Origin: Chitinophaga pinensis
GTDB taxonomy: Bacteria > Bacteroidota > Bacteroidia > UKL13-3
NCBI GenBank assembly: GCA_945870425.1
Contig: CAMBSD010000003.1
Span: 124,001 to 188,000 of the forward strand
Reading direction: 5' to 3'
Length of the DNA stretch: 64,000 bases
Shown here: positions 27,002-35,648 of the stretch, piece by piece
Numbering within the stretch: position 1 is the first letter of the stretch
Layout: the number at the start of each line of letters is the position of its first letter
Made by a program: the position numbers and the translations under genes
Notes under the pieces: model-generated
What the model saw: only the letters and a program-made list of their open reading frames with translations
What the model was told of the DNA's origin: nothing
Database searches by the model: none

Positions 27002-28102
27002 CTAGTTCATTAATTTAATAAAGTTGTCAAAAAGATATCTACTATCATGAGGGCCAGGCGCAGCTTCAGGATGGTATTGAACTGAAAATGCTTTTTTGCC
27101 TTTTACCCTTATTCCTTCTACTGTATTATCATTTAAGTTGATGTGTGTTAACTCTACTTTTTCGTTTTTCTCAACATCCTCGTTGCTTACTGCAAAACCA
27201 TGGTTTTGTGAGGTTATTTCGCAATGTCCAGTAATAATATTTTTAACAGGATGATTCAATCCTCTGTGGCCATTATGCATTTTAAAGGTTTTTAATCCTT
27301 GTGATTCAGATAAAATTTGATGACCTAAACAAATACCAAAAAGAGGAATATCGGCATCTACTATTTGCTGAACTGTTTTAACCGCGTATGGCATGGCACT
27401 TGGATCACCAGGGCCATTGCTAATCATAAATCCATCTGGTTTAAACTTCATCATTTCTTCAAATGATGTGTTTGAATTGAAAACAGATAAGTAGCAATCT
27501 CTATCTACAAGGTTTCTTAGGATGTTTTTCTTAACACCTAAATCCAGAACTGCCACTCTTTTGGATGCTGTATCGTTTCCAACAAAATAGGTTTCCTTGG
27601 TTGATACTTTTGATGAAAGTTCTAAACCTTGCATACTAGGAACAGCAGCTAATTCAGCTTTTAACTCTTCAATGGTTTTATCATCCGAAGATATAACTGC
27701 ATTCATGGCTCCTTTGCTGCGAATTTGTCTAACAAGAGCTCTGGTATCAATGTCGGCTATACCAATAAGATTGTTCAAAACAAAATATTCTTGAATGGTT
27801 TGTGTGGATTGTTTACGAGAATAAGGTACATTGAAACTCTTGCATACCAAGCCAGCAATTTTGATTCCGTCAGACTCAATTTCTTCTTCATGGATACCAT
27901 AGTTACCAATATGTACATTTGTTTCAACTAAAATTTGTCCGAAATAAGATGGGTCGGTAAATACCTCTTGATAGCCAGTCATACCGGTATTAAAGCATAT
28001 CTCGCCAAAATTTGTTCCAGTTTTCCCAATGGATGTTCCATTAAAAATGGTACCATCTGCTAGCAGCAGCACAGCAGGAAATTTAGTGATGGTTCTACTC
28101 AA
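27002..28102 (-). CDS. carA: Carbamoyl-phosphate synthase small subunit
   Basis: CarA is the glutamine amidotransferase subunit that feeds ammonia to CarB for pyrimidine and arginine synthesis. The 366-residue protein has the N-terminal CarA domain (LLLADGTIFNGTS, GEICFNTGMTGYQE) and a class I GATase domain with nucleophile Cys in FGICLGHQIL and the His-Glu pair in VQYHPEAAPGPHDS. carB is not in the window. A clear Bacteroidota promoter lies 18 to 49 nt upstream of the start codon. Confidence 0.98.
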   Translation of the reverse strand: MSRTITKFPAVLLLADGTIFNGTSIGKTGTNFGEICFNTGMTGYQEVFTDPSYFGQILVETNVHIGNYGIHEEEIESDGIKIAGLVCKSFNVPYSRKQSTQTIQEYFVLNNLIGIADIDTRALVRQIRSKGAMNAVISSDDKTIEELKAELAAVPSMQGLELSSKVSTKETYFVGNDTASKRVAVLDLGVKKNILRNLVDRDCYLSVFNSNTSFEEMMKFKPDGFMISNGPGDPSAMPYAVKTVQQIVDADIPLFGICLGHQILSESQGLKTFKMHNGHRGLNHPVKNIITGHCEITSQNHGFAVSNEDVEKNEKVELTHINLNDNTVEGIRVKGKKAFSVQYHPEAAPGPHDSRYLFDNFIKLMN

Positions 28103-28119
28103 AGCGTTTTAGATTTTGG

Positions 28120-28151
28120 CAAATGTAAATTATCACCAAAAGTTAATCAAA
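28120..28151 (-). promoter_or_regulatory. carA promoter, full match to the Bacteroidota consensus
   Basis: Read on the minus strand, TTTG (28151-28148), a 20-nt spacer, then TACATTTG (28127-28120). Both boxes match the TTTG/TAnnTTTG consensus exactly. Transcription would start around 28113-28116, leaving a leader of about 11-14 nt before the carA ATG at 28102. Confidence 0.75.
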
Positions 28152-28183
28152 TGAAGTTTTGCACCATCAGATATTACTTAAAA

Positions 28184-28972
28184 TTAAAATAATCTGCATC
28201 GTATTCTTTTTGAGCCCATTGGTGCAAATCTCATGGCTAATCCTAATGAAGAAAAGCTGTAAGAATCATATGTTTTTATATTTGGATTTGAATTTCCATC
28301 AGAAGCTAAATTTTTAGTTGTGCTAACTTGTAAGGTATTCTCAAAACTCAAAATAAATTGAGGACTAATTTTGTAAAATACCCCAAAACCTATTTGAACA
28401 TAATAGGCAGTTAGCTTATCATAAACATGTCCAGGTAGAACCCTGTTTAATCCAATAGAATTTATTTGAGCCTTATCAATAGTATTGTTCAAATTAGGTA
28501 TGAACCTGCTAAAAGCTGATGAGTATTGAAAAGCTCCAAGCCCCATGATTCCATTGTATGAGAATCTTCCATTTACTAAATATAAGTTTTCGTTAAAACT
28601 GTAGTTACAGGTTAGTCCAAATTCTTTAAGGTCAGACTCGAAGATTGATTTGGGTCCCCAACTTGTTCCAGCTTCTTTGATGCCATTTATTTTTTGAACA
28701 CCATAATTGGCACCCATTTCCCAAAAATTATTAAAGGATTTGTATATTCCTAGTCTGTATCCACTTGTATATTCAGTTCCATATCCTTCTTGGCTTCTGG
28801 GTGTTGTGAATTCTCTGGCATGTCCCCAGTAAATTGGCAATCCATAGGATCCATAAACTTTCCATGTTGCCAATTTGCTTATATGTTGCCCCGAAACGGC
28901 TGTATGAATTAACAAAATTGTCAATACATATATGAATTTTTTAATGCTTTTAGGACTTAAAATTGTAATCAT
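28184..28972 (-). CDS. Outer-membrane beta-barrel-like protein, unknown function
   Basis: A 262-residue exported protein. A hydrophobic segment (about 11-28, ending AVSGQ) looks like a signal peptide, and the rest is rich in alternating Tyr, Phe and Gly as in small outer-membrane barrels (YGLPIYWGHAREF, YRLGIYKSFNNFWEMG). It ends a minus-strand run of envelope genes, 6 nt after the carboxypeptidase-like protein gene. No specific family is recognised. Confidence 0.65.
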   Translation of the reverse strand: MITILSPKSIKKFIYVLTILLIHTAVSGQHISKLATWKVYGSYGLPIYWGHAREFTTPRSQEGYGTEYTSGYRLGIYKSFNNFWEMGANYGVQKINGIKEAGTSWGPKSIFESDLKEFGLTCNYSFNENLYLVNGRFSYNGIMGLGAFQYSSAFSRFIPNLNNTIDKAQINSIGLNRVLPGHVYDKLTAYYVQIGFGVFYKISPQFILSFENTLQVSTTKNLASDGNSNPNIKTYDSYSFSSLGLAMRFAPMGSKRIRCRLF

Positions 28973-28978
28973 ATTTAC

Positions 28979-29608
28979 TTATTTCTTTTTCTTTTTTGTG
29001 TTTATCGAATTTAAAAACTGACTCCAAGCACCCAAATCAAATATTTTTAAGGGCTGAGCTTGACCATTATAATAATATTTGTCATATTGCTGTTGCATAT
29101 ACCACCTATTGGTTTCCTGGCCATCAGGTGCGAGTGATGCCATTTGGTCTTCTATTGGTTTTTTTCTTAAGTTTCTGTATGCCAAGCTTAATTCATCATC
29201 AGGAATTTTAGTTTTAACGAAATAGTAGTCAAATTGCTCTTTTGATGGGTAGGAGCGAATAACTGTTTCTGGAAGATAAAAAGTATCATCACTCATAGGA
29301 ACAACTGTATTAAGTTTGTTACCATCAAAGTCTTTTGGTATATTATATTCGACAGGTCTAAGACCAATAGCTGTAAACAAAATCCTATCTGTCCTTTTTA
29401 CAACCAATGAAAAATAGCCCCCCATATCAGAATAAGTGCCTTTGTTTCCGCCATTTATGCGTAAACTTACATATGGCAAAACCTTGGTGCTATCATAACT
29501 AACTGCAAAACCGGAAAGTTGCACTAGGTCATCATCATTTTGTTGCGCAAATGAAACCAATGACCCCAAAAGGCAAATAATCAATATGGAATATACTTTA
29601 GTTCTCAA
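28979..29608 (-). CDS. Exported protein with carboxypeptidase-regulatory-like domain
   Basis: The 209-residue protein has a signal peptide (about 1-21, ending VSFAQ) and then a beta-sandwich domain of the CarboxypepD_reg-like type: LSGFAVSYDSTKVLPYVSLRI, NGGNKGTYSDMGGYFSLVV and ILFTAIGLRPVEY. The same domain begins TonB-dependent receptors, but no barrel follows here. A Lys-rich end (NTKKKKK) closes it. It lies between chrA and an outer-membrane-type gene with 5-6 nt gaps, so all three are probably one transcript. Confidence 0.75.
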   Translation of the reverse strand: MRTKVYSILIICLLGSLVSFAQQNDDDLVQLSGFAVSYDSTKVLPYVSLRINGGNKGTYSDMGGYFSLVVKRTDRILFTAIGLRPVEYNIPKDFDGNKLNTVVPMSDDTFYLPETVIRSYPSKEQFDYYFVKTKIPDDELSLAYRNLRKKPIEDQMASLAPDGQETNRWYMQQQYDKYYYNGQAQPLKIFDLGAWSQFLNSINTKKKKK

Positions 29609-29613
29609 GTAAT

Positions 29614-30810
29614 TTAAATAATAAACCCAGCCAATATAAAAAACAAAACAATAATTGGATAGGGTATTTTGGTTGACAATAATAAGAATAAAGTCAATAA
29701 TACAGCTATCATATTTTCTTCATTTATTTCTAAAGGCTTAAATAAGATATAAGCTGAAGCGACAACTAAGCCTGCCGAGGCGACATTTATACCTTCAATT
29801 GCATTTTTTATCGGAGGATAGTTTTTCATTTGGTTCCATATAGGATAAACAAAAAATATGAGTAAAGCCCCTGGTAAAAAAATGCCAATAGTACCAATAA
29901 TACCGCCTAACAATTGTCCTCCTAGTCCCCAATCTTTAAGTACCATGGCACCTGTAAAACTTGAAATACTAAAAACGGGACCTGGTAATGCTTGTAAAAA
30001 TCCTACACCTGCAAGGAATTCATTAGGGTTTATATAATGCTTAAATTCAACAAATTGGTTAAACATCATTGGGATTAATACATGACCGCCACCAAATACA
30101 ATTGAACCATAGCGGTATGTGTTTTCGAATAAAAGAAATGCCTTATTTTGGGTCAAGCCACCTAGTATAGCTGCAAATAGAAAAATACCTAAAAATAGAA
30201 GGAAGTTCTCCCAATTAATATGTTTAATTGTTTTCGGTTTTTCAATTCTACCCCTAGTGTTTACATAGCTTGTTATAGAACCACCCAATAGCAATAAGAA
30301 CGGGAAGTAATAAGGCGTTTGGAGAAAAATACCAGCGAAGGCTGAAACACAAAACAAAAACCAATGGTAGTTTTTTGTTACAAATAGTTCAGTAAGTTTA
30401 AATGCCGCAAACACGATAAAGCCAATGGCCATGGGCTGTATAAACTTTAAAAAGTCTAATTTAGGGTTATTGATATTAAAAAAAGTGAGTACAATTGCGA
30501 ATATGAGCATGAGTATTGAGGCGGGCAATACCCAAACACCTAATGTGAAAAATGCCAAACTTGGCCCCCCCATTTTAAATCCAATGGCTGTGATGGTTTG
30601 AGTAGACGTTGGGCCTGGAAGGATACTGCACAATGAATTAAGTTCTTTAAGTTCATCTTCCGTTAAGTATTTTTTCTTTTTAACCATCAATTTAAGCATC
30701 TGGGTTAAATGCACTTGAGGACCGCCAAAAGCCGTAAAGGCCAATTTAAGAACATCCAACAAAAACACGATGTTTCTGAAATGTGCTATTTTGGATGTTT
30801 TTTGATGCAT
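29614..30810 (-). CDS. chrA: Chromate transporter (ChrA, two-domain form)
   Basis: A 398-residue inner-membrane protein of the CHR superfamily. It contains two homologous halves in one chain, the long form. Family motifs are FTAFGGPQVHL and LPGPTSTQTITAIGFKMGGP in the first half, and GGGHVLIPMM and LPGPVFSISSFTGAM in the second. About ten hydrophobic helices can be seen. The family exports chromate and takes up or exports similar oxyanions; the actual substrate here is unproved. It is followed closely by two envelope genes and lies 61 nt after lipA. Confidence 0.88.
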   Translation of the reverse strand: MHQKTSKIAHFRNIVFLLDVLKLAFTAFGGPQVHLTQMLKLMVKKKKYLTEDELKELNSLCSILPGPTSTQTITAIGFKMGGPSLAFFTLGVWVLPASILMLIFAIVLTFFNINNPKLDFLKFIQPMAIGFIVFAAFKLTELFVTKNYHWFLFCVSAFAGIFLQTPYYFPFLLLLGGSITSYVNTRGRIEKPKTIKHINWENFLLFLGIFLFAAILGGLTQNKAFLLFENTYRYGSIVFGGGHVLIPMMFNQFVEFKHYINPNEFLAGVGFLQALPGPVFSISSFTGAMVLKDWGLGGQLLGGIIGTIGIFLPGALLIFFVYPIWNQMKNYPPIKNAIEGINVASAGLVVASAYILFKPLEINEENMIAVLLTLFLLLSTKIPYPIIVLFFILAGFII

Positions 30811-30871
30811 AAAAGTTATTGATTAACTAAATGTGAAAATAGAACAAAGATTTAACTTCATTTCAAATTCA

Positions 30872-31741
30872 TTAGGCAAGGTGTTTTTCTGCATGGTAAC
30901 TTGATCGAACCAAAGCACCACTTTCAACATATTTAAGTCCTTTTTCTAAACCCACTTTTTTGAAATGTTCAAATTTTTCTGGCGTAATAAATTCTTCAAC
31001 CGCTAGGTGCATTTTGGTTGGTTGTAAATACTGGCCAAGGGTTAGTACATCACAACCATGATTGGCAAGATCGTCCATGATTTGATAAACCTCATCATCT
31101 GTCTCACCCAATCCCAACATAACACCAGATTTCGTTCTTAATCCGCGCTCTTTGATTTTTAATATTTGCTCCAAACTTCTTTCATACTTTGCCTGAGGCC
31201 TTACTTTACGATACAACCTTTTTACGGTTTCCATGTTATGGCTTACTACTTCAGGTTTTTCATCAATTACCCTATACAGTAAATCCCATTTTGATTGAAA
31301 ATCTGGAATAAGCGTTTCCATAGTTGTTGATGGGTTTAATTCCTTTACCAATCTAATGGTATCAGCCCATACATTAGCCCCTTTATCAGGCAATTCATCT
31401 CTGTTTACTGAGGTAAGAACAGCATGCTTTACATTCATCAAGCGAATGGCTTCTGCTACCCTTATTGGCTCTTCCAAATCGTAACTATGAGCACGGCCAG
31501 TAGCCACTGCACAAAAAGAGCAGCTTCTCGTACATATATTACCTAATATCATAAAGGTGGCTGTACCTGCACCCCAACATTCGCCCATATTTGGACAATT
31601 TCCACTTTCACAAATAGTGTGAAGTTTATATTGGTCAACAATATTTCTAACATTTCTGTAATTTTCACCAGTTGGTAGTTTTACTTTTAACCAACTTGGT
31701 TTTTTTACTCTTTCCTCGGTTAATACTGGTAATTCAATCAT
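30872..31741 (-). CDS. lipA: Lipoyl synthase
   Basis: LipA is a radical-SAM enzyme that inserts two sulfurs into octanoyl groups on the E2 and GcvH proteins. The 289-residue protein has the auxiliary cluster motif [12 protein letters not shown] (CX4CX5C), the radical-SAM motif CTRSCSFC (CX3CX2C), and the C-terminal RSSYHAE that supplies a serine ligand. Length is normal. Its neighbours are not lipoate genes. As an iron-sulfur enzyme it depends on the suf system further left. Confidence 0.97.
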   Translation of the reverse strand: MIELPVLTEERVKKPSWLKVKLPTGENYRNVRNIVDQYKLHTICESGNCPNMGECWGAGTATFMILGNICTRSCSFCAVATGRAHSYDLEEPIRVAEAIRLMNVKHAVLTSVNRDELPDKGANVWADTIRLVKELNPSTTMETLIPDFQSKWDLLYRVIDEKPEVVSHNMETVKRLYRKVRPQAKYERSLEQILKIKERGLRTKSGVMLGLGETDDEVYQIMDDLANHGCDVLTLGQYLQPTKMHLAVEEFITPEKFEHFKKVGLEKGLKYVESGALVRSSYHAEKHLA

Positions 31742-31763
31742 TTAAATTCTATTTATTTTTTTA

Positions 31764-32525
31764 CTAATTTTTCCAACCCCAATTGAAGCCTAGATATAAG
31801 CCTACAAAAAAATTATTTGCATTGTAGCCATATAAAATCGGAATTCCTTCCCCAAAACCGTCAACAACAAGCCCTAATTCAATATTCTTATATTCATCAG
31901 GGTACTGCCCCCATTCTACTGCCAGCGCCAAACGGCCATAGGCTCCTAATTTTATGCTTGTTTCTCCTATACCTTGGGCAAAGCTAGAACTTCCATAAAT
32001 ATTAAATTCGTTGGTACTATCAATCACAAACTTGGACCTTACTATATTTGCATTCCTAAATTTGTCCAATTGAATAATATCAAGGTAATAAGGCTTTAAA
32101 AATGCTAAATTTAATCCACCTGCATAAATTAAATTTAGACCTAATGCGTTTTTGTAACTTTTCTCAGTAATGTTTGTAATATTGCCGTATCCTGTTCGCA
32201 AGAAAAAAATATTGTTTAGTTTACCAAATTTATACTGACTAGCATTATTATATCCATCTCGTTTTACTTCTTTGGGATTTTGTATGATGGCAAGTTCGGT
32301 TTCAATGATTTTGTTTTTCAATCCAGTTTTATGCCAACCATATCTGAAACTAAGACCCCCTAAACCATGCGTGTTGGCGTTTATTCCAAACTGATAATCA
32401 TTCATATACAGCATTTGCGCCTCAGTTATGGGCGCGTTTTGCGCATAGCTTTTTATACAAAAAAATATGATTATTACTAGTAAGGTGATTGTTTTTTGTA
32501 ACACTTTATTACTTTCGTTTTTCAT
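31764..32525 (-). CDS. Exported protein, outer-membrane barrel-like
   Basis: A 253-residue protein with a signal peptide (hydrophobic about 10-25, ending KSYAQ) and Gly/aromatic alternation through the rest, such as LGGLSFRYGWHKTG and the C-terminal NFFVGLYLGFNWGWKN, which has the pattern of a closing barrel strand. No family is recognised. Its gene is 22 nt upstream of lipA on the same strand and may share its transcript. It is divergent from the osmC-like gene, only 18 nt away. Confidence 0.65.
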   Translation of the reverse strand: MKNESNKVLQKTITLLVIIIFFCIKSYAQNAPITEAQMLYMNDYQFGINANTHGLGGLSFRYGWHKTGLKNKIIETELAIIQNPKEVKRDGYNNASQYKFGKLNNIFFLRTGYGNITNITEKSYKNALGLNLIYAGGLNLAFLKPYYLDIIQLDKFRNANIVRSKFVIDSTNEFNIYGSSSFAQGIGETSIKLGAYGRLALAVEWGQYPDEYKNIELGLVVDGFGEGIPILYGYNANNFFVGLYLGFNWGWKN

Positions 32526-32543
32526 TCAAAAATAAAATAAAAT

Positions 32544-32951
32544 ATGAATACCGCAGAAGTAATTTATCAAGGATATTTAAGATCAGAATGTACTCACTTG
32601 CATTCAGGCGTAAAAATAGTGACTGACGCCCCAACTGATAATTTTGGAAAAGGCGAAGCATTTTCTCCTACTGATTTGGTCGCCATAGCATTAGCTAGTT
32701 GCATGATTACTACTGTGGGTATCCTCACTAGGCTAGAAAATATCCACTTGGAAGGAAGTAAATTAATGGTTAAAAAAATCATGGAAAGCAATCCAAGAAG
32801 AATTGCTCAGGTACATATTGATATTGAAATCAATAATCCTGATTTGAATGAAGAACAAAAAAGACGCATTGAGGAAATTGCCCAAAATTGCCCAGTAGCC
32901 AAAAGCTTACACCCCGATTTAATTCAAAAGCTAACTTTTTCTTATAATTAG
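32544..32951 (+). CDS. OsmC-family protein
   Basis: A 135-residue cytoplasmic protein of the OsmC/Ohr family, some of whose members reduce organic peroxides with two cysteines. Both are present: Cys53 in LASCMITTVG and Cys116 in QNCPVAKSL. The SPTDLVAIALA segment is typical. The family also includes YhfA-like proteins of unknown role, and I cannot decide between the two. The gene ends by overlapping, in convergent fashion, a 27-codon ORF on the other strand. Confidence 0.9.
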   Translation: MNTAEVIYQGYLRSECTHLHSGVKIVTDAPTDNFGKGEAFSPTDLVAIALASCMITTVGILTRLENIHLEGSKLMVKKIMESNPRRIAQVHIDIEINNPDLNEEQKRRIEEIAQNCPVAKSLHPDLIQKLTFSYN

Positions 32952-33031
32952 AATTTTGGGCAAGAACCTTTACAAGCTTCCATAGCTATCAAAACGCAGA
33001 AAGCCAATATTATTAATCCTATCTTTTTCAT
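32948..33031 (-). CDS. Candidate 27-residue lipoprotein
   Basis: ATG at 33031 opens a 27-codon frame that ends at 32948. The peptide starts MKKIGLIILAFCVLIAMEAC, a textbook lipoprotein signal with lipobox MEAC, leaving a mature tail of only 8 residues (CKGSCPKF) with two cysteines. It resembles in layout the very small entericidin-like lipoproteins. It overlaps the osmC-like stop by 4 nt. Only the signal peptide pattern supports it. Confidence 0.45.
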   Translation of the reverse strand: MKKIGLIILAFCVLIAMEACKGSCPKF

Positions 33032-33070
33032 TTTATTTATGTATTTTGTTTTTATTATATATCAAAAATA

Positions 33071-34288
33071 ATGCCTGTGCAAAAGTATGACATTAAACCA
33101 GAATTACTTGAATCGTTTGATTTAGTTTCTTTTTTTACACAACACAGAAACGTATCACCCAATGATTTTATTTTAAGAAATAAAACAAAATTTTCAGTTG
33201 ATAAAAATCTTCTAGCAGAACAACTTAAACTTAAAGTTAAACTTGCTCACAAAATTCCAACTTTTCATGCAGCAAATTGTTGGCTCACGAGTAAAAGTTT
33301 TGAACAGGCATCTGGTGAAAAGTCAGCTTTGTACAAAGCCTCACTCTTTACTGGAAAAAAAATTCTTGATCTCTGTGGTGGATTGGGTGTCGATGATTGG
33401 GCTTTTTCTGCACGTTTTGATTCGATAGTTTCATTAGATATTGATGCCTATTTGAATGTATTGGTAAATCATAACTTCAAACGATTAAACCTTGCAAATG
33501 TAAGCAGAGTGACGGCTGATGCCTATTTATATTTACAAAACACCCAAGAAACATACGACTTAATATACATTGATGCCGACCGCAGAGTAAATGACAAAAA
33601 GGGATTTCGATTGGACGATATTGAACCTTCTTATGGCAAAATTGAATGCAGATTAAGGGAATTAACAAACCGTGTTTTGCTCAAACTTTCGCCATTAATT
33701 GATATCAGTTATTGTGTAAATCATCTTGAGAACTTGAAAAGCATATATGTAATAGCCCAAGAAGGTGAAGTGAAAGAGGTGCTATGTGAAATTGATTACT
33801 CAACACCTCCTAATCAACAAGAAGTTGGAATAATTGCAGTAGATATGGATGAGCACAAAATTCATCATTTTTCAAGTACATTTTCAAATCAGCATAATTG
33901 TGTTTTAGCGAATTCATACTCACATCATTACTTCTATGAAGCGTCTTCTGCTATTGTTAAGTCGGGACTATCCTCTGCTTACGGGAAAAGTCTGGAATTG
34001 CTATCACCATCCATTCATTCGTCCTATTTTGTAAGTGAAATAAAAATAGATGAATTTATGGGAAGGCGATTTGAGCTGGTAAAGGCTTTTGTTTTTTCAA
34101 AAAAATCTTTAAAGGAATACTTGAAAATAAATAAAATTATCAAAGCCAATGTAAGTAGAAGTCAATTTCCTATATCACCAGACGAAATAAAAAAACAATT
34201 TCAAATAATGGATGGTGGAATTGAATACCTATTTTTTACAACCCAAAGCAATGGGGGAAAACTGGTATTGCATTGCAGAAAAAGTTAA
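33071..34288 (+). CDS. SAM-dependent methyltransferase with THUMP-like C-terminal domain
   Basis: A 405-residue protein. Residues 1-85 form a helical N-terminal part. SAM-binding motif I is ILDLCGGLGVDDWAFS (about 97-112), then SLDIDAYLNVL and the post-motif YIDADRRV. The last 90 residues (FELVKAFVFSKKSLKEY to the end) are of the THUMP-like type, an RNA-binding-like domain, so an RNA substrate is likely. The family is typical of Bacteroidota and its target is not established. Neighbour genes give no hint. Confidence 0.8.
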   Translation: MPVQKYDIKPELLESFDLVSFFTQHRNVSPNDFILRNKTKFSVDKNLLAEQLKLKVKLAHKIPTFHAANCWLTSKSFEQASGEKSALYKASLFTGKKILDLCGGLGVDDWAFSARFDSIVSLDIDAYLNVLVNHNFKRLNLANVSRVTADAYLYLQNTQETYDLIYIDADRRVNDKKGFRLDDIEPSYGKIECRLRELTNRVLLKLSPLIDISYCVNHLENLKSIYVIAQEGEVKEVLCEIDYSTPPNQQEVGIIAVDMDEHKIHHFSSTFSNQHNCVLANSYSHHYFYEASSAIVKSGLSSAYGKSLELLSPSIHSSYFVSEIKIDEFMGRRFELVKAFVFSKKSLKEYLKINKIIKANVSRSQFPISPDEIKKQFQIMDGGIEYLFFTTQSNGGKLVLHCRKS

Positions 34289-34299
34289 TGATTTAATTC

Positions 34300-35412
34300 T
34301 TACTTTATGATTACTTTACTTAATTTTTGCAAGTAAGATTCATCTATGCTAGCCCCCAAGCCCATTGAATCAGGCATTTTTACCACTCCATTGTTTTCAT
34401 AGGTAATTCCACCAACAACAGGGTCTTCAATAAACATTAAAGGGGTATCAAAATCATAATGAATAATATTGTTGCTTACTAAAGATAGATGTGCCGAAGC
34501 GGTAAATCCTAAGCGTGATTCTAGGAAACCGCCTACTTGTATCTTCATATTTGATTGCTCAGCAATATCAATAATTTTCAAAGCTTTGTAGAATCCGGAT
34601 GATTTACCTAATTTGATATTGAACAAATGACAAGCATGCAAGTCAACCAATCTCCTGGCATCATTTTGATCGCAGCAGGACTCATCGGCCATGATGGGTA
34701 TAGGACTATTCACTCTGACTTTTGCCAATTCCATGAAATTCCACCTTGGGATGGGTTCTTCGCAATGCTGAATCTTGCAATTTTCTATTCGGTTTAATAT
34801 CTCGATAGCATCTTCTGTGTTCCATCCTTGATTGGCATCAATCCTTAAAGGCATCTCATTTCCAATTGCATCTCTTATGAGTTGAATGCGTTTAATATCA
34901 TCTTCTTTTTTACCACCCAATTTAACCTTCATAAATTGAAAACCTCTATCTACAACTTTTATGGCATCACTCACCATTTTTTCTTTAGGACCGAGACTTA
35001 CGGTGTAGTCGGTTATTAATGTCTTGTTGTTTTCGCCTCCTAAAAATTCATATAAAGGCAGTTCAGCATGTTGTGATGCAACATCATATAAAGCAATGTC
35101 GAATGCGCTTTTAATACTGCTATTTCCATAAATAATAGAATCCAGTAGGGCTGAACAAGCAGCTACATCAAGAGGGTTTTTGCCTATAAGAACCTTAGCA
35201 AGGTATTGCGCCACCACAAAACAAGTATCCATGCTTTCACCATTAATGGTCATAAATGGGCTGCACTCTCCAAATCCCGTCAAACCTGAGTTACAGCGAA
35301 TCACAACAACCACATTTTCGGCATATTCGAGAGGGCCCAATGAAATGACAAAGGGTTCTTTAAGTTTAATGGGTGATTTATATACTTCAATTTGCTTTAT
35401 AAGTACATTCAT
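34300..35412 (-). CDS. Dipeptide epimerase-type enolase superfamily enzyme
   Basis: A 370-residue enzyme of the mandelate racemase/muconate lactonizing subgroup. The active-site lysine pair and metal ligands are visible: KVKLGGKKEDD (first Lys), RIDANQGW (Asp), HCEEPIP (Glu), MADESC (Asp/Glu) and NIKLGKSSG (second Lys). This pattern fits L-Ala-D/L-Glu epimerases and other dipeptide epimerases that recycle peptidoglycan peptides, but related enzymes act on other substrates. It has no signal peptide. Confidence 0.85.
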   Translation of the reverse strand: MNVLIKQIEVYKSPIKLKEPFVISLGPLEYAENVVVVIRCNSGLTGFGECSPFMTINGESMDTCFVVAQYLAKVLIGKNPLDVAACSALLDSIIYGNSSIKSAFDIALYDVASQHAELPLYEFLGGENNKTLITDYTVSLGPKEKMVSDAIKVVDRGFQFMKVKLGGKKEDDIKRIQLIRDAIGNEMPLRIDANQGWNTEDAIEILNRIENCKIQHCEEPIPRWNFMELAKVRVNSPIPIMADESCCDQNDARRLVDLHACHLFNIKLGKSSGFYKALKIIDIAEQSNMKIQVGGFLESRLGFTASAHLSLVSNNIIHYDFDTPLMFIEDPVVGGITYENNGVVKMPDSMGLGASIDESYLQKLSKVIIK

Positions 35413-35604
35413 AATGATATATTATGGTTGGTTCAATGATTTGTAAAAGTATTTAAATACCCTGACTTGGTTTTAGAAATGTGTACACAGTCAAGGGTTA
35501 ATAGGCAATTAATTATAACAAATGATTTGGAAAAGTAGGATTTATTAGAACTTACAGAAGAATTAGCCTTGAGATTTGACACCATAAATATCGACAATGA
35601 TGCT

Positions 35605-35612
35605 TATATTTG
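35605..35612 (+). promoter_or_regulatory. -7 box candidate upstream of prfC
   Basis: TATATTTG is an exact match to TAnnTTTG and lies 37 nt before the prfC ATG at 35649. The nearest TTTG (35575-35578) is 26 nt upstream, which is longer than the usual spacer. Confidence 0.4.
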
Positions 35613-35648
35613 TGGACTATTTACAAACGCAAGTGCCCTCAAAGCCAC

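Noticed and set aside
35610-35648. Extended prfC start at TTG 35610
   Set aside because: The 13 extra residues are unlike RF3, and ATG 35649 gives the conserved beginning. The -7 box at 35605-35612 would also fall onto the longer start.
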